Origin: Drechslerella dactyloides
Taxonomy: Eukaryota; Ascomycota; Orbiliomycetes; Orbiliales; Orbiliaceae
Direction of reading: 5' to 3'
Assembly (NCBI GenBank): GCA_020064725.1
Contig: JAGTWJ010000019.1
Location: forward strand, 3,410,001 to 3,474,000
DNA: 64,000 bases
How positions within the stretch are numbered: the first letter of the stretch is position 1; every line of letters begins with the position of its first letter. This document shows, one piece after another, positions 21,032-33,600 of this stretch. The notes beneath the pieces are model-generated. The model was not told the DNA's origin. It was given only the letters and a program-made list of their open reading frames with translations, and did not search any database. The position numbers and the translations under genes are program-made.

Positions 21032-22131
21032 TGAATTGGACATTTCTTTTGGTGTTTCAAGATTTTTTTACTATAATTTTTTGGTGAAGAAACCGGGGAC
21101 GTCCGGACTAGAAAACCTTTGCACTTTCCACATTAGCAATGGTGGTTCAGCGAACTGGGTTAGAAATATTGATGCAGGGAATAAAGAGAGAGCGGAACCC
21201 TGGATGGGAAACGGTTGTGACTATACCACAAGCGTTCAATTCAGCAGTCTTATATCTAGAATGTTCTCCGATGCCTCGACTTTTGGAGCTAGGGGGTCTG
21301 TGAAGGACGCCATGATGTCGTCGATTGAATGTGTTTTTTCATAATAGGCAGGTTGTGGCTGCAGGTCGAAGTGAATGTGATGGAATTATGCTGGCACACT
21401 TTAGAGAGCCTGCAAGCCTATGTATATGTTGCGCAGGAATTTAGCCTGGATGATTGGCTCTGTCTGCAGCTGCGTGGGGTGCCATTATCCGAGCTATCGA
21501 TAACCCTCAAGGGTTATCGCAAGTCCCTGGTTAGCGGCAGACCCCCCCCAGCTACCAGTCGTCAAGCGCCAATACTCAACGGCTGCCTGTAGGTGTTGGG
21601 AGCGCGATGGCGAAATAGCGTTCTGAGGCAGATCAGCGAATCGGCCGCCAGACTTTTGTGCGGGATGACAGCGTAGCCGGATGCACCCTGTATTGTATTC
21701 CTGTTGGATAATCTCTTGCGTAAAGAGCTCAAAAGGCCAGCAATTTGGCTTGTGAAATTTTCGTAGACACACAATATCGTATTATATTATGTCAGAGTCA
21801 ATTTAAGTTGATAGAGGCCACCACGCCTTGGCAGTCAATGGTGTCGAGATCTCGACCAAGAGAGCTGAGAGCCTGTTAGAACCAACCAACTCGGCTACAA
21901 TTTCATTTTGCTCGCACGAACTTGCGCACGATTAATACTACCATGGAACAAAAAATATAATTCCGCTAATCGTAGGAGCTAGATCTCTCATCTTCTTTCA
22001 TCTATTTCCGGTTCAGCCGACAAGTACCTACCCTTGAACTTCAACGTCAAGGGCACAAACTACGCGATAGCCACTCCGAAAACTGTTGAACAGCACATCC
22101 TGAGATCCACAGGACTTGAATAAACAGAAGG
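21032..22131. other. Intergenic region between tRNA-Glu and CHO2
   Basis: No supported coding sequence. It contains the perfect inverted repeat at 21498-21519. The stretch just before 22132 is the CHO2 leader. Confidence 0.55.
21498..21519. repeat. Perfect 10-bp inverted repeat with telomere-like arms
   Basis: CGATAACCCT, CA, then AGGGTTATCG. The arms hold TAACCCT and AGGGTTA, resembling head-to-head telomere-repeat or Tbf1/Teb1-type binding units. Function unknown. Confidence 0.5.
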
Positions 22132-25100
22132 ATGGCAGTGGGCCACATGTCGAGCTCTGTCGACCTTCCAAACAGCGATGGCAGCATCAAGGACGACGAC
22201 TCGAGCTCGCACCAACTGCGAGACCGGTCCAAGTCCACCCAAACCCATGTGAAAGATGCATATGCAAACACAACGGACACTTTCAGAAGTGATTTCTCCA
22301 AAAAGCGAGTCGATAGCGAGATTTCGAAGCAGGCAAAAATGTACGGGCGGACTCCCGACGGAACTGGTGAGTGTCGCGCAACACTCGAGTTGTGATGGCA
22401 AAATGCAACGCTGACAACGCAATCGTAGTCTTCGTTGTGCCGCAGACCCACGATATGGTCTCGACTCTGCTCTCTCCGAAAGAGCCGAAGAATCTTTCGG
22501 ATTTGCTAGTCCTAGCAGTTCTAGCTTTCCACATCAGTTTGCTCTTTCTCCTCCCACAAGGGTGGTTGAAGCCTGTGTTCATGCTCACGTTTATTTTCTG
22601 GAGAGCCGGCTACAATCTCGGTATTGGTCTACTGTTGCGATCCCAGAGTAAATACAAGCACCTAGTCCACTGGGCCGTCAAGTACAAGATCTTTGACAAG
22701 GCGGCCCACCCAAAACTATACGCGTTCCTGAAAAGAGAGATCTCGACAAAAATCACCTCGGAAGACTACGATTTCGACAAAGCTCCGATCGAATACAACA
22801 CCTGGCTGGTGTTCCGGCGGCTCGTGGATCTAATTCTTATGTGCGACTTTGTTAACTATGTGCTCTTTGCATATGTCGCAACCGAGATTCCAGCCAATCA
22901 CAAGATGTGGCTACATATTTGCAGGTGGACCGCCGGCGTCATCCTGTTCCTCTTCAACGTCTGGGTCAAACTTGATGCGCATAGGGTTGTGAAGGATTAC
23001 GCTTGGTGTAGGACGCCCATTTCCCTGTTCCCTACTCTATAGTGGGCTGACCAGAATATTTAGATTGGGGTGACTTCTTCTTCATGATCGATCAGTCGTT
23101 GACTTTCGATGGCGTGTACGAGATCGCGCCGCACCCTATGTACTCGGTGGGATACGCAGGATACTATGTAAGGTCTAACTAATAAACAGAAATATAAGAA
23201 TGGGGCTAAAAGATAAGCAGGGGATATCGCTATTCTCGGCAAGCTATACGGTCTTTGCTATCTCTCTGCTGGCGCATGCGGCACAATTCGCCTTCCTAGT
23301 TCTCATCGAAGACCCACGTACGTCCAATCTCTCGAAACTTTGTTTTTCAGAGATGCTTACATATTTCTTTCTAGATATTCAAAAGATCTACAATTCCCCG
23401 CCTCCCAAACGAAAGCCTGCGCCTCAAAAACCAGCCATCGGCCTCGAAGATGGAGCGAGCTCCAACATGACGGTTACCGATCCATCCACCCCATCAAATG
23501 GGTCGTCAGACCTCGCAGAGCTCGTCGAGGAACCTCCAATAGTTCGACCGCTTGTTGGATACAAGAACTTTGACTTCCTGCGGACGCCGGACTTGCCAAT
23601 CCTCTGCTTGGCGGTATATACCATCACACTCGCTCTGCTGGTACCCGCCAACCAGATCACGCAAGCGCTGTTCATCCTGCACGCCCTCTTCTGGCGGCTC
23701 TTCTACTCGGTCGGTCTTGGTATTATTCTAAACCTCCAGAGCGAATACAAATCTTGGACGAGACACTTCCTCAAATATGGCGAGACGGTAGACGAATCGT
23801 GGCGACAATGGCGGAGCCTATTCCACACGGCCAATTGCATGTGTCACTTAAGCTTTGCGGCTGCTTGCTGGATGGTGTACACGACGCCAGATAATTGGTT
23901 CAGCGACATGGCCTTGCTGAGACACATGATTGGATTCGTAAGTTCTTCCGCAAACGGCCAAGCTATTGAAGTATTCTTATCTTACGGGTTCCATAGTTAC
24001 TCGTTGCTCTGCAAATGTGGGCCGCCGCTTCGATCTACGACAGTGTCGGTGAATTCGGTTGGTATGTGTAAATCTCATCTTTCAAGTGGCAAGATCAGTG
24101 CTAATTCTTGCAGGTTCTACGGAGACTTCTTCTTCGACATCCGGCCCAAGTTGACCTATTCTGGCATCTACCGCTTCCTTAACAACCCCGAGCGTCTGTT
24201 CGGCTGCGCGAGCGTCTGGGGCCTCGCGCTCGTCACAGGCAATCCGGCAATGTACCTGCTGGCTCTGATTGCCCACATCGCCACACAGCTCTCGATCGAC
24301 TTTGTCGAGCGGCCGCACATGCAAAAGCTCTATGGCGATCTACGCAAGGACGCCGGAGTCAGCCGAACTCTCAAGAAAGCAGTGCCTAAGGATCTCAACC
24401 GCCGACTCCTCCAGCTGCAGGGCTCCCTCGACCGGATGGCCAACTCGACCAGCGACTTTGTCGAAGAGTTCCTCGACCGTGCTATCAACGTTGCTGCGCG
24501 GGAACGGCGTCTCAACTTCCCCAGCTCGCGCATCCTCCTCTCCGGCCTCTCGGAAGACGTCTCTAAATTCGATAGCTCCCTCTACTCTGTCGAGATTCTC
24601 AACGCCAAGCCTGGACCGAAGCCGCCTGGCGCCCGTAGCGGCTCCTTCTCCGGGCTGTCCGTATCCTACGGGTCTGCCGTACGGATTGCATGGAAGGCAC
24701 CGAAGAACCACTCGAAGAAGGACTGGATTGGCCTGTACCGTGTTAATGACAACTCTCTTCGCAGCGTTACCGGAACGGCATCGATGAACAGATGGACGGC
24801 AGTCTCGCGTGGCGAATACCCGCCGTTTGACGAGGAGGCAATCGCCATCGCAGACGAGGTCCATCCCGCGGACGACGCAGACGACGAGTACGTTCGTGGT
24901 GAGGCTGTCTTCCAGGGCCACCGGCTGTTCTGGCATACGGGCGTCTACGAGTTTAGGTACCACCATAACGGCCGACACAACGTCCTAGCTATCAGCCTGC
25001 CGTTTGAGGTTGTGGTCGATCGGTTTGACGAGGGTTCCAAGGTCAGTAATGGGAGGGCCGAGCTAAGCGTGGATGAGATCCAAAAGCCGTTGATGGCGGT

Positions 25101-25486
25101 TGTTCGAGACTGTTTTGATAGGAAGGAGGATCTAGCGCCAGAGACGCAGGATGAGGAGTTTGGCAGCGTCGCAGAACTAGAGTATGCGACGAGAATCGTA
25201 TATGCGGTGAAGGAAATGTGAGTTTCTGTTGCCATGTTTGTGCGGGAATGGAGGGCTATTGAGCTAACATGGATGTGTGACATAGGTTTGGGCTGGATTT
25301 GGCACCTGAGGTTGTCAAAGCCGATGGTACAGTCCGCAAGCTGGCATGGCGCATCGTTACCGCAAAGAAAGTTTTGGTAAGACGGTGTTCTGTAGATACA
25401 ATCTTATTTCAATGCTAACTATTTCTCCGCAGGCACCCTTCAGTCTGTCTAGATCCTCGCCTTCAGCACCGTCATCGCCAATATAG
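22132..25486 (+). CDS. CHO2: Phosphatidylethanolamine N-methyltransferase (CHO2/PEM1)
   Basis: Nine exons (22132-22366, 22429-23007, 23064-23167, 23221-23317, 23375-23937, 23997-24061, 24114-25217, 25286-25376, 25433-25486) give 963 aa, typical for filamentous fungi. The ER enzyme transfers the first methyl group from S-adenosylmethionine to phosphatidylethanolamine on the way to phosphatidylcholine. After a hydrophilic N-terminus come two related multi-helix methyltransferase halves. The first contains DYAWYWGDFFFMIDQ and IAPHPMYSVGYAGYYGISL (spanning splice sites), the second GEFGWFYGDFFFD and GIYRFLNNPERLFG. A C-terminal soluble domain includes KNHSKKDWIGLYRV. All eight introns are 52-68 bp and their phases join family motifs exactly, which supports the model. 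The initiating ATG is the first in frame. Confidence 0.95.
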
Positions 25487-26439
25487 GCATAACTGATCGT
25501 CGACTCATATACGGAGAAGCTTTTGATTGTGGCAATCTACTGATCTAGATCTTTAAGCATGCATGTGGAGCAGGCTTGACGCCGCATAGGTAGACCCTAT
25601 ACTACTATAGTATCATAGATCGAATGAACACTCTACGAACTGTACTCTCGCTCGTTTACCAGTGAAAACGCTGAGAATTCGCTAGAAAGACCTAATCGTC
25701 CATCTTTGAATTGGTAATCCACCCAAGAGTCCGCCAGTGATCGCAAAAGAAAGCTTCCTCCCCACAAATTACCCAAATTGAAATAAAGGACAAAATAATA
25801 ATCCCAAGGCTTGCATATAGACATACAGCCCTTACTCCAGTTGCACGAAAAGTATACACGGTAGGAGAAAAATATGAAAAACAGAGTAGAAGTATAACAC
25901 CGTCCAAGCACAAAGTGCCCCGCATCCGCCAATGTGCAAATGTGAAAGTCGAGGTTGAACTGTAAGGAAATGGTCTGAGGGTAGTATAGTCGGAAATGTT
26001 TAAGGGGGAATTACACTATCCGAGTAGTCTGAATATATACAGAACACAAGAAAAATAAGATTTAAAAGAGGAAAGAGAGAATTAGTAAAGCTCATAGTGA
26101 GGGATATCAAGTGGTTCAATGGCGGTGTATAAGTAAAACCGACGTTGCGAAAGGCCGTAAGAATATGGAAAGATTGCAATAGTACGTCTGTATTCACGCT
26201 ATGCATTGCGAGGACACAAAAACGAAAGACTGGAAACTATTTTTGGCCAGGGAAGTATCGAAAATCCGACGGAAAGGGCGGTCGGAAGCTTTGTATGGCT
26301 TCTGGCGTATTGTCATGAAAGTCGTGAAACGGGTGGCAGAAGAGTGTGATGGTAAACAGAAAGTCCGCGTAAGTGTCGATGCCATTGAAAATCTAGGTTC
26401 TGTGGAAGGTGGAGATGTGGCATAGGTGACATAGTCCAC
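25487..26439. other. Convergent intergenic region between CHO2 and the membrane-protein gene
   Basis: AT-rich sequence where two 3' ends face each other. Small frames here have no support. Confidence 0.6.
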
Positions 26440-28341
26440 CTATGGTGGGTTGTTCGTCAGTGTTCTCGCACTAGAAACTGTTGGGTTCTCCGAGATGTCC
26501 GATGTCGAGTTGAAGAGCACTCTCTTTTTTCTCTGCGATTTAGACGTGACGATGCCCCCTGGTAACGGAATTGGTTCGATAACGTCTTGGGATGCTTCTT
26601 CTTCGCCTTCACTGCTACTGTCGAACCATGCAGTCCACATTGTGTTTCCCCGACTTCTCGATCTGTTCTTGTTGCCTTTGGGTTTCTCGAGCCCCGACGG
26701 GTTCCCGACTCCTCGTCCACGACTTTGCCGTTTACGATCGTACCTTCGGGCTTTCCGATCCCAGCTTTTAGGTCTCATTTTCCGAGTCTCCGATGCCACT
26801 GCTTTGGCAGCCGATAGGCCGAATATTCCAGAGCCGCGCGTAGAAGACCGTCTGCTGCTTGTTGATGTGTCGCGGTCGTGGTCACGCGATGATCGGGTGG
26901 GTGAACCAGGCGGCGAGGGTGTCGCAAGGTCAGACCGGCCTGCAAATCGGGACCGGTTGCTTGAGTTTGCGGAACCGACGGTGTTGAATTCAGGTTGGTG
27001 TTCTGGTGGATAATTGGAAGAGGATTTCGGTTTATTACTGGATCTGGCGGCTCCACCAGAACTGCCAAAGTAGTTGTCGTCCGGGGCTGATGAAGTCACG
27101 GAATATAGCGGCGGCGTTTCTTCAAAGAACATAGTTGAAGGCATCGGTGCACTCGGCCTCGTATCGGTTTCCATAATAGTAGATATGCCGTCGTCTTGGA
27201 GGGACTTGTCCGAAGTGGATAGTGCCATGCCAATCTTAGATATACGCTCGCCGCTGGTGCTGTTGGTGGGCCGCAGAAACATGGGTGGCTCCCCTTCTTC
27301 TGATGGTCTAGTAGGGAAGCCAGGGCTTTTCGGCCCGTCGGTCGACATTGATTCCGGCCGCAAGTTCCGCAGATGGACCGGAATAGTTGCAGAGTCTTGC
27401 GCTGTTGACCGCCGAAGCATTGCCATCGCTTGTCGCTTTTCCCGCTCTGAGCTGTAGAGGCCGCCTGCCATCAGCTTGCTGTAATCATTCTGCAACAAGC
27501 CTTCTCTAGATTGCGAGGTTCCTTTGCTCAGGGATCGACTTCGAGCATGGGACGCATCAACGTTGATGTCGGGCACCAGATCGATCGATTCGACCTGGGA
27601 TGGCCGCTTCTCGTTCAGGCGGCCGCCTCTGCTTGGGACGGTACTGCCAGAAGTTCCATATCCACCGTCCGTTTCATCATCTCTCCGCTCGATTTCATTC
27701 ACGACCTCGGGGTCTGAATCTCCCTCCCGCTTGCGCCCTCTTTTACGAATGCAAAATCCAAGGAGGAACGCAACAATAATTAGGAAGATTGCACCACCAA
27801 CGATCGCAGGGACCAAAGCCTTGATATCAATCCCGGAGCCACCTGAAGAACCAGATTGTGAGTTCGATGCGGCCGTCGTCGTCGGTGATATTGTTGTAGG
27901 GCTGCTTGCGCCCATTGTAGGCGATGGTGTTGAGCCTACACCTCTCGACTTGGGTTGCGCAGTGTTGGACCGACCAGCTGCTGTTGCAGTCGCTGGCCTG
28001 CCTGAGGAGACAGGCGAATCCAAATTTTCGCCGCTCATACCGAACGTGGGCCGCGGATCCAACTCAGAGGTAGGCGGCCCTACCGTCACAATCGTCGTTA
28101 AAGTTGCAAATGGTGTCGCGAGCGTTTCTGTCAGCACGAGCGTGGCGACTGGGGCACCGTCTGCCTGCGATCCGCTGTCAATTGTTGGCGCGGGTGCATT
28201 TTCTGCCTGTCGTCGTCGAACTTGTCGTCCAATGCCGTCTTGTTCCCGTCGTGAACTCCTGATCCTGATTTCCTGTCGTCGTCGTTTCTGTTGTCGTTCG
28301 AGGACTTGCAGCATTGAATCGTCACGAGTCGGGGCAGCCAT
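26440..28341 (-). CDS. Single-pass membrane protein of unknown function, Ser/Thr-rich, with PPxY motif
   Basis: A single-exon frame of 633 aa starts at the first ATG, 28341. The N-terminal part is basic (ERQQKRRRQEIR), then Thr/Ser/Pro-rich to about residue 170. One TM helix (LVPAIVGGAIFLIIVAFLLG, about 176-197) is followed at once by RKRGRKRE, predicting a cytosolic C-terminus. The tail of over 400 residues is Ser-rich and probably disordered, with PPLY at 410-413 and several basic-Ser stretches that look like kinase sites. This is the general plan of fungal Mid2/WSC-like wall sensors and Axl2-like proteins, but I see no WSC or cadherin-like domain and no cleavable signal peptide. The frame stays open 152 codons upstream without another ATG, so an unseen first exon with a signal sequence is possible. 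Confidence 0.7.
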   Translation of the reverse strand: MAAPTRDDSMLQVLERQQKRRRQEIRIRSSRREQDGIGRQVRRRQAENAPAPTIDSGSQADGAPVATLVLTETLATPFATLTTIVTVGPPTSELDPRPTFGMSGENLDSPVSSGRPATATAAGRSNTAQPKSRGVGSTPSPTMGASSPTTISPTTTAASNSQSGSSGGSGIDIKALVPAIVGGAIFLIIVAFLLGFCIRKRGRKREGDSDPEVVNEIERRDDETDGGYGTSGSTVPSRGGRLNEKRPSQVESIDLVPDINVDASHARSRSLSKGTSQSREGLLQNDYSKLMAGGLYSSEREKRQAMAMLRRSTAQDSATIPVHLRNLRPESMSTDGPKSPGFPTRPSEEGEPPMFLRPTNSTSGERISKIGMALSTSDKSLQDDGISTIMETDTRPSAPMPSTMFFEETPPLYSVTSSAPDDNYFGSSGGAARSSNKPKSSSNYPPEHQPEFNTVGSANSSNRSRFAGRSDLATPSPPGSPTRSSRDHDRDTSTSSRRSSTRGSGIFGLSAAKAVASETRKMRPKSWDRKARRYDRKRQSRGRGVGNPSGLEKPKGNKNRSRSRGNTMWTAWFDSSSEGEEEASQDVIEPIPLPGGIVTSKSQRKKRVLFNSTSDISENPTVSSARTLTNNPP

Positions 28342-30649
28342 ATGCAGCGTGCAAGCCCTCTGTGCCTGCTGATCCCCCTCCGCCACCAAACACAGGAATG
28401 TTTGCTGTTCCGGACCGCAGGAACGACTAGTAGAACGTTCCCGCCCGGGCTCGCTTGCTTGTCTACGGTTTGTTCGCCCTCCGCCTTCTCTTCTCGGTTT
28501 ACCTCTGCCCGTCGAATGATTCCAGAAGACCTGTCGACCCAAGGTCTCTGATTCGATCGAGATGCAAGAAAAAAAAAAGATAAGTCGACAGAGGTAAAAG
28601 GAGACCAAGAAAAAGTGGAGAGATAAACCCCAGCCCGTCAAGATTTGGATTTCGGGATAATTGGGGAGCCGAAGCGTATGTACTCCCAATTTCGTTTGGG
28701 GAGTGGCGTGCGTAGAATCAAATGCCCGGGCCTTTGGCAAGACGCACGCTTTGACACTTCTGGCAGAGAGAGGGAGCGAGCCCACGATTTCTATCACTCT
28801 CGTGTCTGTCTGCTCGCTATGGATTTAACCGGTCTAAATCGAGCTCGCTCCATTCGGTTGATTCGTATCGTTGGAGTGCATGCAGCGCAATCTTCTGACC
28901 GACGGATGTGCAGACATACGTAATATATGAGGGGAAAGAGGTCGACGAACGGCGAGACGCTTCTCCGCACAACGGCATGTGCAAAAGAAGGGGCTGCACG
29001 CATCATAATTATCGAATTCTTAATCCGCACACAGCCGCGACTGGTGCAATCGTCCTTTCGAGTAAATTCACCAGATCATTAGCCAGTTTCTCTCAGGGAC
29101 CCACAAAATTTGATAGATGAGGGCGTTTGGTAGCGTATTAAACTGACGCTAACCGTTTCTCGCCACCCAGCCAGGAAGCGGCCCAGGAACAGGGCTTCCG
29201 AGTAACATGGGGGCACTCACACTCGGGGCGACTTGGTTGGTAGAAATTGGCCAACAGCCTCTCAGCTGGCTCGGGGCTGCAACCGTTGGACAGGGGCGCC
29301 GCCATGGTATTTTTTTTTTCATTTATTCATCAAAGTGCGCAGGTGCTCTTCGCCCCTGCAGTAGTGAGTTCCGGATTCGATTGCCCACGATCACGCGGAA
29401 CTCGTCACGATAGCTGGAGGAAGGCCCAGAATTGAGAAACATAAAACCGTCTCCTTGGCCAAAGATTGACGATTGCTTGAGCTAGCCTTGTTGGCCTACT
29501 TGTAAAACTCGGGAGATAGTCTGGATGTGCAACAGCTCTAATTGTGGCTGCTGCAGCTAAGTTAACGTTCCATTCGATGACTAGCGAGTGACTGGAGGCT
29601 GATGATTTCGTACCTTGTAGTTAGAGAGAAACACTCAAGTGTAGGTCCAGCCTCATTTATCTGGCCCATGACGTGCGTCAGAGACATCCCATCCGCTGCC
29701 CGATGCCTTTCGCGGGCCGTGATTGGAGAGATCAGGTTACTGTTGTCGTTGTCGTGGGCGGCAATTGGCAAACGGCTGCGTGCTGAGAGATGAAAGCTGT
29801 CAGGGCGCTCGATCTCGCATGCACGTCTGCATCTGTCACGCGAGAAAACGGAGCTGCCAACGTTGGCTGTGATGGCTAGCCGACGCCGCCGTCCGCCGGA
29901 GCGCTGAAGAAGGCAACTCGATCGAACGTTAACCTCGATGCTTCTCCACATATTTAGTAGTATTCAAAGCCACAGGTTTACAGCTGTCAAACGGCTGCTC
30001 TCAGCAGTGACAAGCCACGGGACGACATGATAATATGATCAATGGCTCCAGTATACATATTTAGGCATCTGTCGGCCCCATATGATAATTATAAGTCGAC
30101 TTTTATCTGTCGGAGCCTTGGAATACTCCACTTTGCAGGTGAATCTGGATTGCAAATAGCCCGCAGTTTGCACTCATCTCCAGCTCTTCCCCTGAAGTGT
30201 CCAGCCTGTGCGTTACACTTGCAGCTGCGCTATCTCTGTGGGCCCGCCCCTCCTATATCATACCTTTGATATGGATTCTGTCGCGCCTCTCGTTTTGAAA
30301 CATTCCGCCCCGTCCGAGCAGCTGTTATCGACGGAATTAATCGCGGTGGTTATAGGTATTAGCCGCGAGAGACACGGCAAGGCAGCACAAGCAAATATCA
30401 CTCAGTACGATGCAGCGCAACCAGGCAGTGCTGATTCAGGTCGTTAGACGCCCCTACTCTGTATGTACAAATCCTCTCCCGATAACAAAAGATACATGTG
30501 CTTGCAGATGCAGCGAAATTAAAACCACAGCGGGCAGGCCAAAAGAGGGAAATTGGGATGAACAGATATAGATATCGGATAAAGGGTAAAGAAAGAGAAA
30601 ATGAAAGCGGCATTATCCGCAAGCCAGTGGAAGCCGTAACCAATGACCA
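28342..30649. other. Intergenic region between two minus-strand genes
   Basis: It contains the 5' flank of the 26440-28341 gene and the 3' flank of the glycosyltransferase. Frames up to about 130 codons (29562-29951, minus) have no recognisable motifs. Confidence 0.5.
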
Positions 30650-33600
30650 TCACGCATACCTCAGACTTTCCTGTATGGCTCGAGCGAGTTGGTCGTCTTC
30701 TGAGGTCGTTGGTCCAGTGCTAGAACTTGGGCCTGCATCGCCAAAATTAGCGGCAGATCTGTATTTTTGCTCAGCAAGACTCATCTTCATCACATACTTC
30801 ATCACAACTTCCTCCTCCTCTTTCTCCCGTCGCTTCGCCTCCTCCTCTTGTTTGGACATCTCGAGGGCTCGTTGCAGTTCGTGCTCTGCCTGTTTTTGGT
30901 CATGTCCTCTTTCCTCTTGTTTTCGCCTCCGCTCTTCTTCCTCTCGTCTTGAGATATGCATCACTCGCTCCAGGTCCTGGGTCTCTCCGGCCTGTGGGGG
31001 CTGCTGCACGTACTTACTTTCCTCAATCGCACGGGCCAATTCGTTTGCGTCGGTATCAGGTCCCAGTTTCCTGGCTGCTTGAGGCTCCGCCAAACTCTTC
31101 GTAATGGCCTGCTGGAGCGCCTCAGCATGCGCCTCATCGTGCTTCTCATGGCTGTTTGCCGTCTCCAGCGATGCGGTTATGGCACGCTTGAGCACGAGGT
31201 CGTCGTCTTCCCCAGAATCTTGGTTCACAACTTCTGCCATTGACGCCCTGATAGCCTGCTCGATCATTTGATCTTCATGCGGATCGCCCCTTGAGGTCAT
31301 GCGGACGGACTCTTGAATAGCCGCCTCAACCTGCTCGTGGTTATCCAAGCCTGCGAGTGTCTGATGGGCTTGCATTTGCCGCTGGACAGGCGAAAGAGGA
31401 GCCGCCGCAACCGGTGATTGTTGGTCCTTAGGAGCGGTAGACGAGGTCAGGGTCCGGCGGGTGGGAAGAGGGGGAGGTATTGGGCGTCGATATGGCGCCG
31501 TGTTGGAGAGAATATTCATCGTCTCTTGGTCGATATCCTGCTGTATGACAGGCTGGTACCTGTTCCCAGGAGCATCCGCAATCTCCTCCTCGGCAGCTGC
31601 GGCTTCATCTTCAGGTGGTGCAACCGATACTTCGTCTTTGATGTGGCAAGTGAACCTTTTCTTCTTTCCCTTACCGTTACCATTGTCCTCCACATCGTCT
31701 TTGTCTTTTCCTTTGCCCTCGACTCCCCTATGCTTCGCTCTTCCCTTGACCCGCTCTACGTTTAGCGCATTCCATCTCTTCAGCATCATATCCAGCTCTG
31801 CCTGCTGGTATGTTTTCAACTCTTCGATACCCTGCGTGATTCTTGCCGCGACTATATACCCACTCATATCGCTATTGTTATGCTTCCGGATTTCCTCATA
31901 AATGCCCTTGAAGGTGTAGCCGGGAAGGCCCATAAGTGCAGCACTAGGTTTGAGAGCGAGTCCTCCTATGCCCTTCCCGACACCTTTCCAGAAGCCAAGC
32001 TGGCCTTCTTCTTTGGCACCTTGGATGGGCTGCGTCACAAGGCCTGCGAACCCGTCGTAGAGTCCGTAGGCAAATTCCTTTCCTGCAACCTTCAACCCGC
32101 TTCCCGCACTGGTGATTTTATCCTGTTTACGTACCGTGGTATCACCATATAGCAAAGGCGCATTGCGGAAACCCTGTGCTATAGCCAGTGAAAAGTCTAA
32201 CGGGGATTTTATCACCGCTCCTGCAATCTTCCCGGCTCCCCGCCCAGCACCAAGCCACACACCACCATGAGGTGCATCAGACTGGCCAGACGAAGCAGAC
32301 GCAATGGATGTGTCGGTGTTTGACCTGTGAGGCTCGGGGGGGTCTTTGTGCAGCTTCCGTCGCGGTGGAGATGGCGACCTTCGCGAGGTCGGGGTATCTG
32401 TTGGCGATTTTGAATTCTTACCCTTGCCCCACATCCGCATCGGCGAGGTTGAACGTGAGTGATGAAGGTGGCTCATGGCAGATGCCATCACAGAGCGATG
32501 TGATTTCGTGTCAGGCTCCGGATTAGACTGTGCGGATGTTGTGCTGTAGATGCTAGGTGTGGGTTCGCGAGGCGGATCTGAAGCACCAGAAGTAGGAGTA
32601 GGAGTAGGCATCTGACCCAGCGACTCTTTGGATTGCCCTCGTTCGGGATCATAGCTGGATAGCGAGGTAGCCTCCGAATCTTTCTCAGACTTAAACGAAG
32701 GAGTCCGGTCCGACAGGAGTGACGGAGTACTTTGAGAGGTAGCGACTGGAGGCGTTCCAGACGGTGCTATCGGACTCAAATCGGAACCCATACCACCTTC
32801 TGACGGATGGGTCTGTTTGGCTGCTTTAAATATTTCCTTAGGAAAGCTCCCCATGCCTACCATGACGCTGCCGATAGTACCCAATAGGGCTCCAGCAGCA
32901 CCAGATATCGGCTCGATTGGTCCGGAGGCGGTCTGCCATTCTTGATGTCGACACCTATAATATTTGTTAATGATACAAGTCAAACGAAATGGTGTTCTGG
33001 AAGGACTCACAGTTTAAGATCACTATAATAGAGCAAACCAGACTGGTGAAGGTAGGCCGCCGCCGCCGCCGAAAGTCTGACCTCCGTTCGCTTGACTCTC
33101 CACACGGCGGTGCGTCGGGGGTCAACCAGACATCTAAGCCTTTGCTTATCCAAAGAGGCATGGAAGCTGTCCGTGCCTGTGACGGTCCCTTGCTCCTGTT
33201 TGATCTTATCAGCAATGGCTCCAGCTGCCATTTGAGCTTCAGGGCTCAGCGCAAATGTGATGGACTCCGCCAGCTTCTCGGCAGTTAGCTCTTTGAAAGG
33301 AACAGGTGGCGGCCCGGCACCAGCACGATTCACCATAGATCCCCAAAACGGCTGATCCCCGAAGAATGGAACGATAACGGTGGGCTTGCCTAGCGCAACG
33401 CCGATCGCGGTTGTACCCGCACCACCGTGATGGACGACGCACGCCACCTTTTTAAAGAGCCAATCGTGAGGACAGTTTCCCAACATGAAGACATTCTCGG
33501 GAATTTCCAAAGAATCACCACCTAACCCTCCCCAACCCTTGGACACCAAGGCCCTCACCCCTGTGATTTTGATGGCTTCAAAAATCATATTGGTAAGGTG

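Noticed and set aside
27524..28372. 282-codon plus-strand frame opposite the minus-strand membrane protein
   Set aside because: A shadow of the real frame; no TM or domain logic, and the minus strand has a clear TM plus charged flank.
28342..28797. N-terminal extension of the 26440-28341 protein to a GTG at 28797
   Set aside because: No ATG occurs in the extension, and its composition looks like untranslated sequence.
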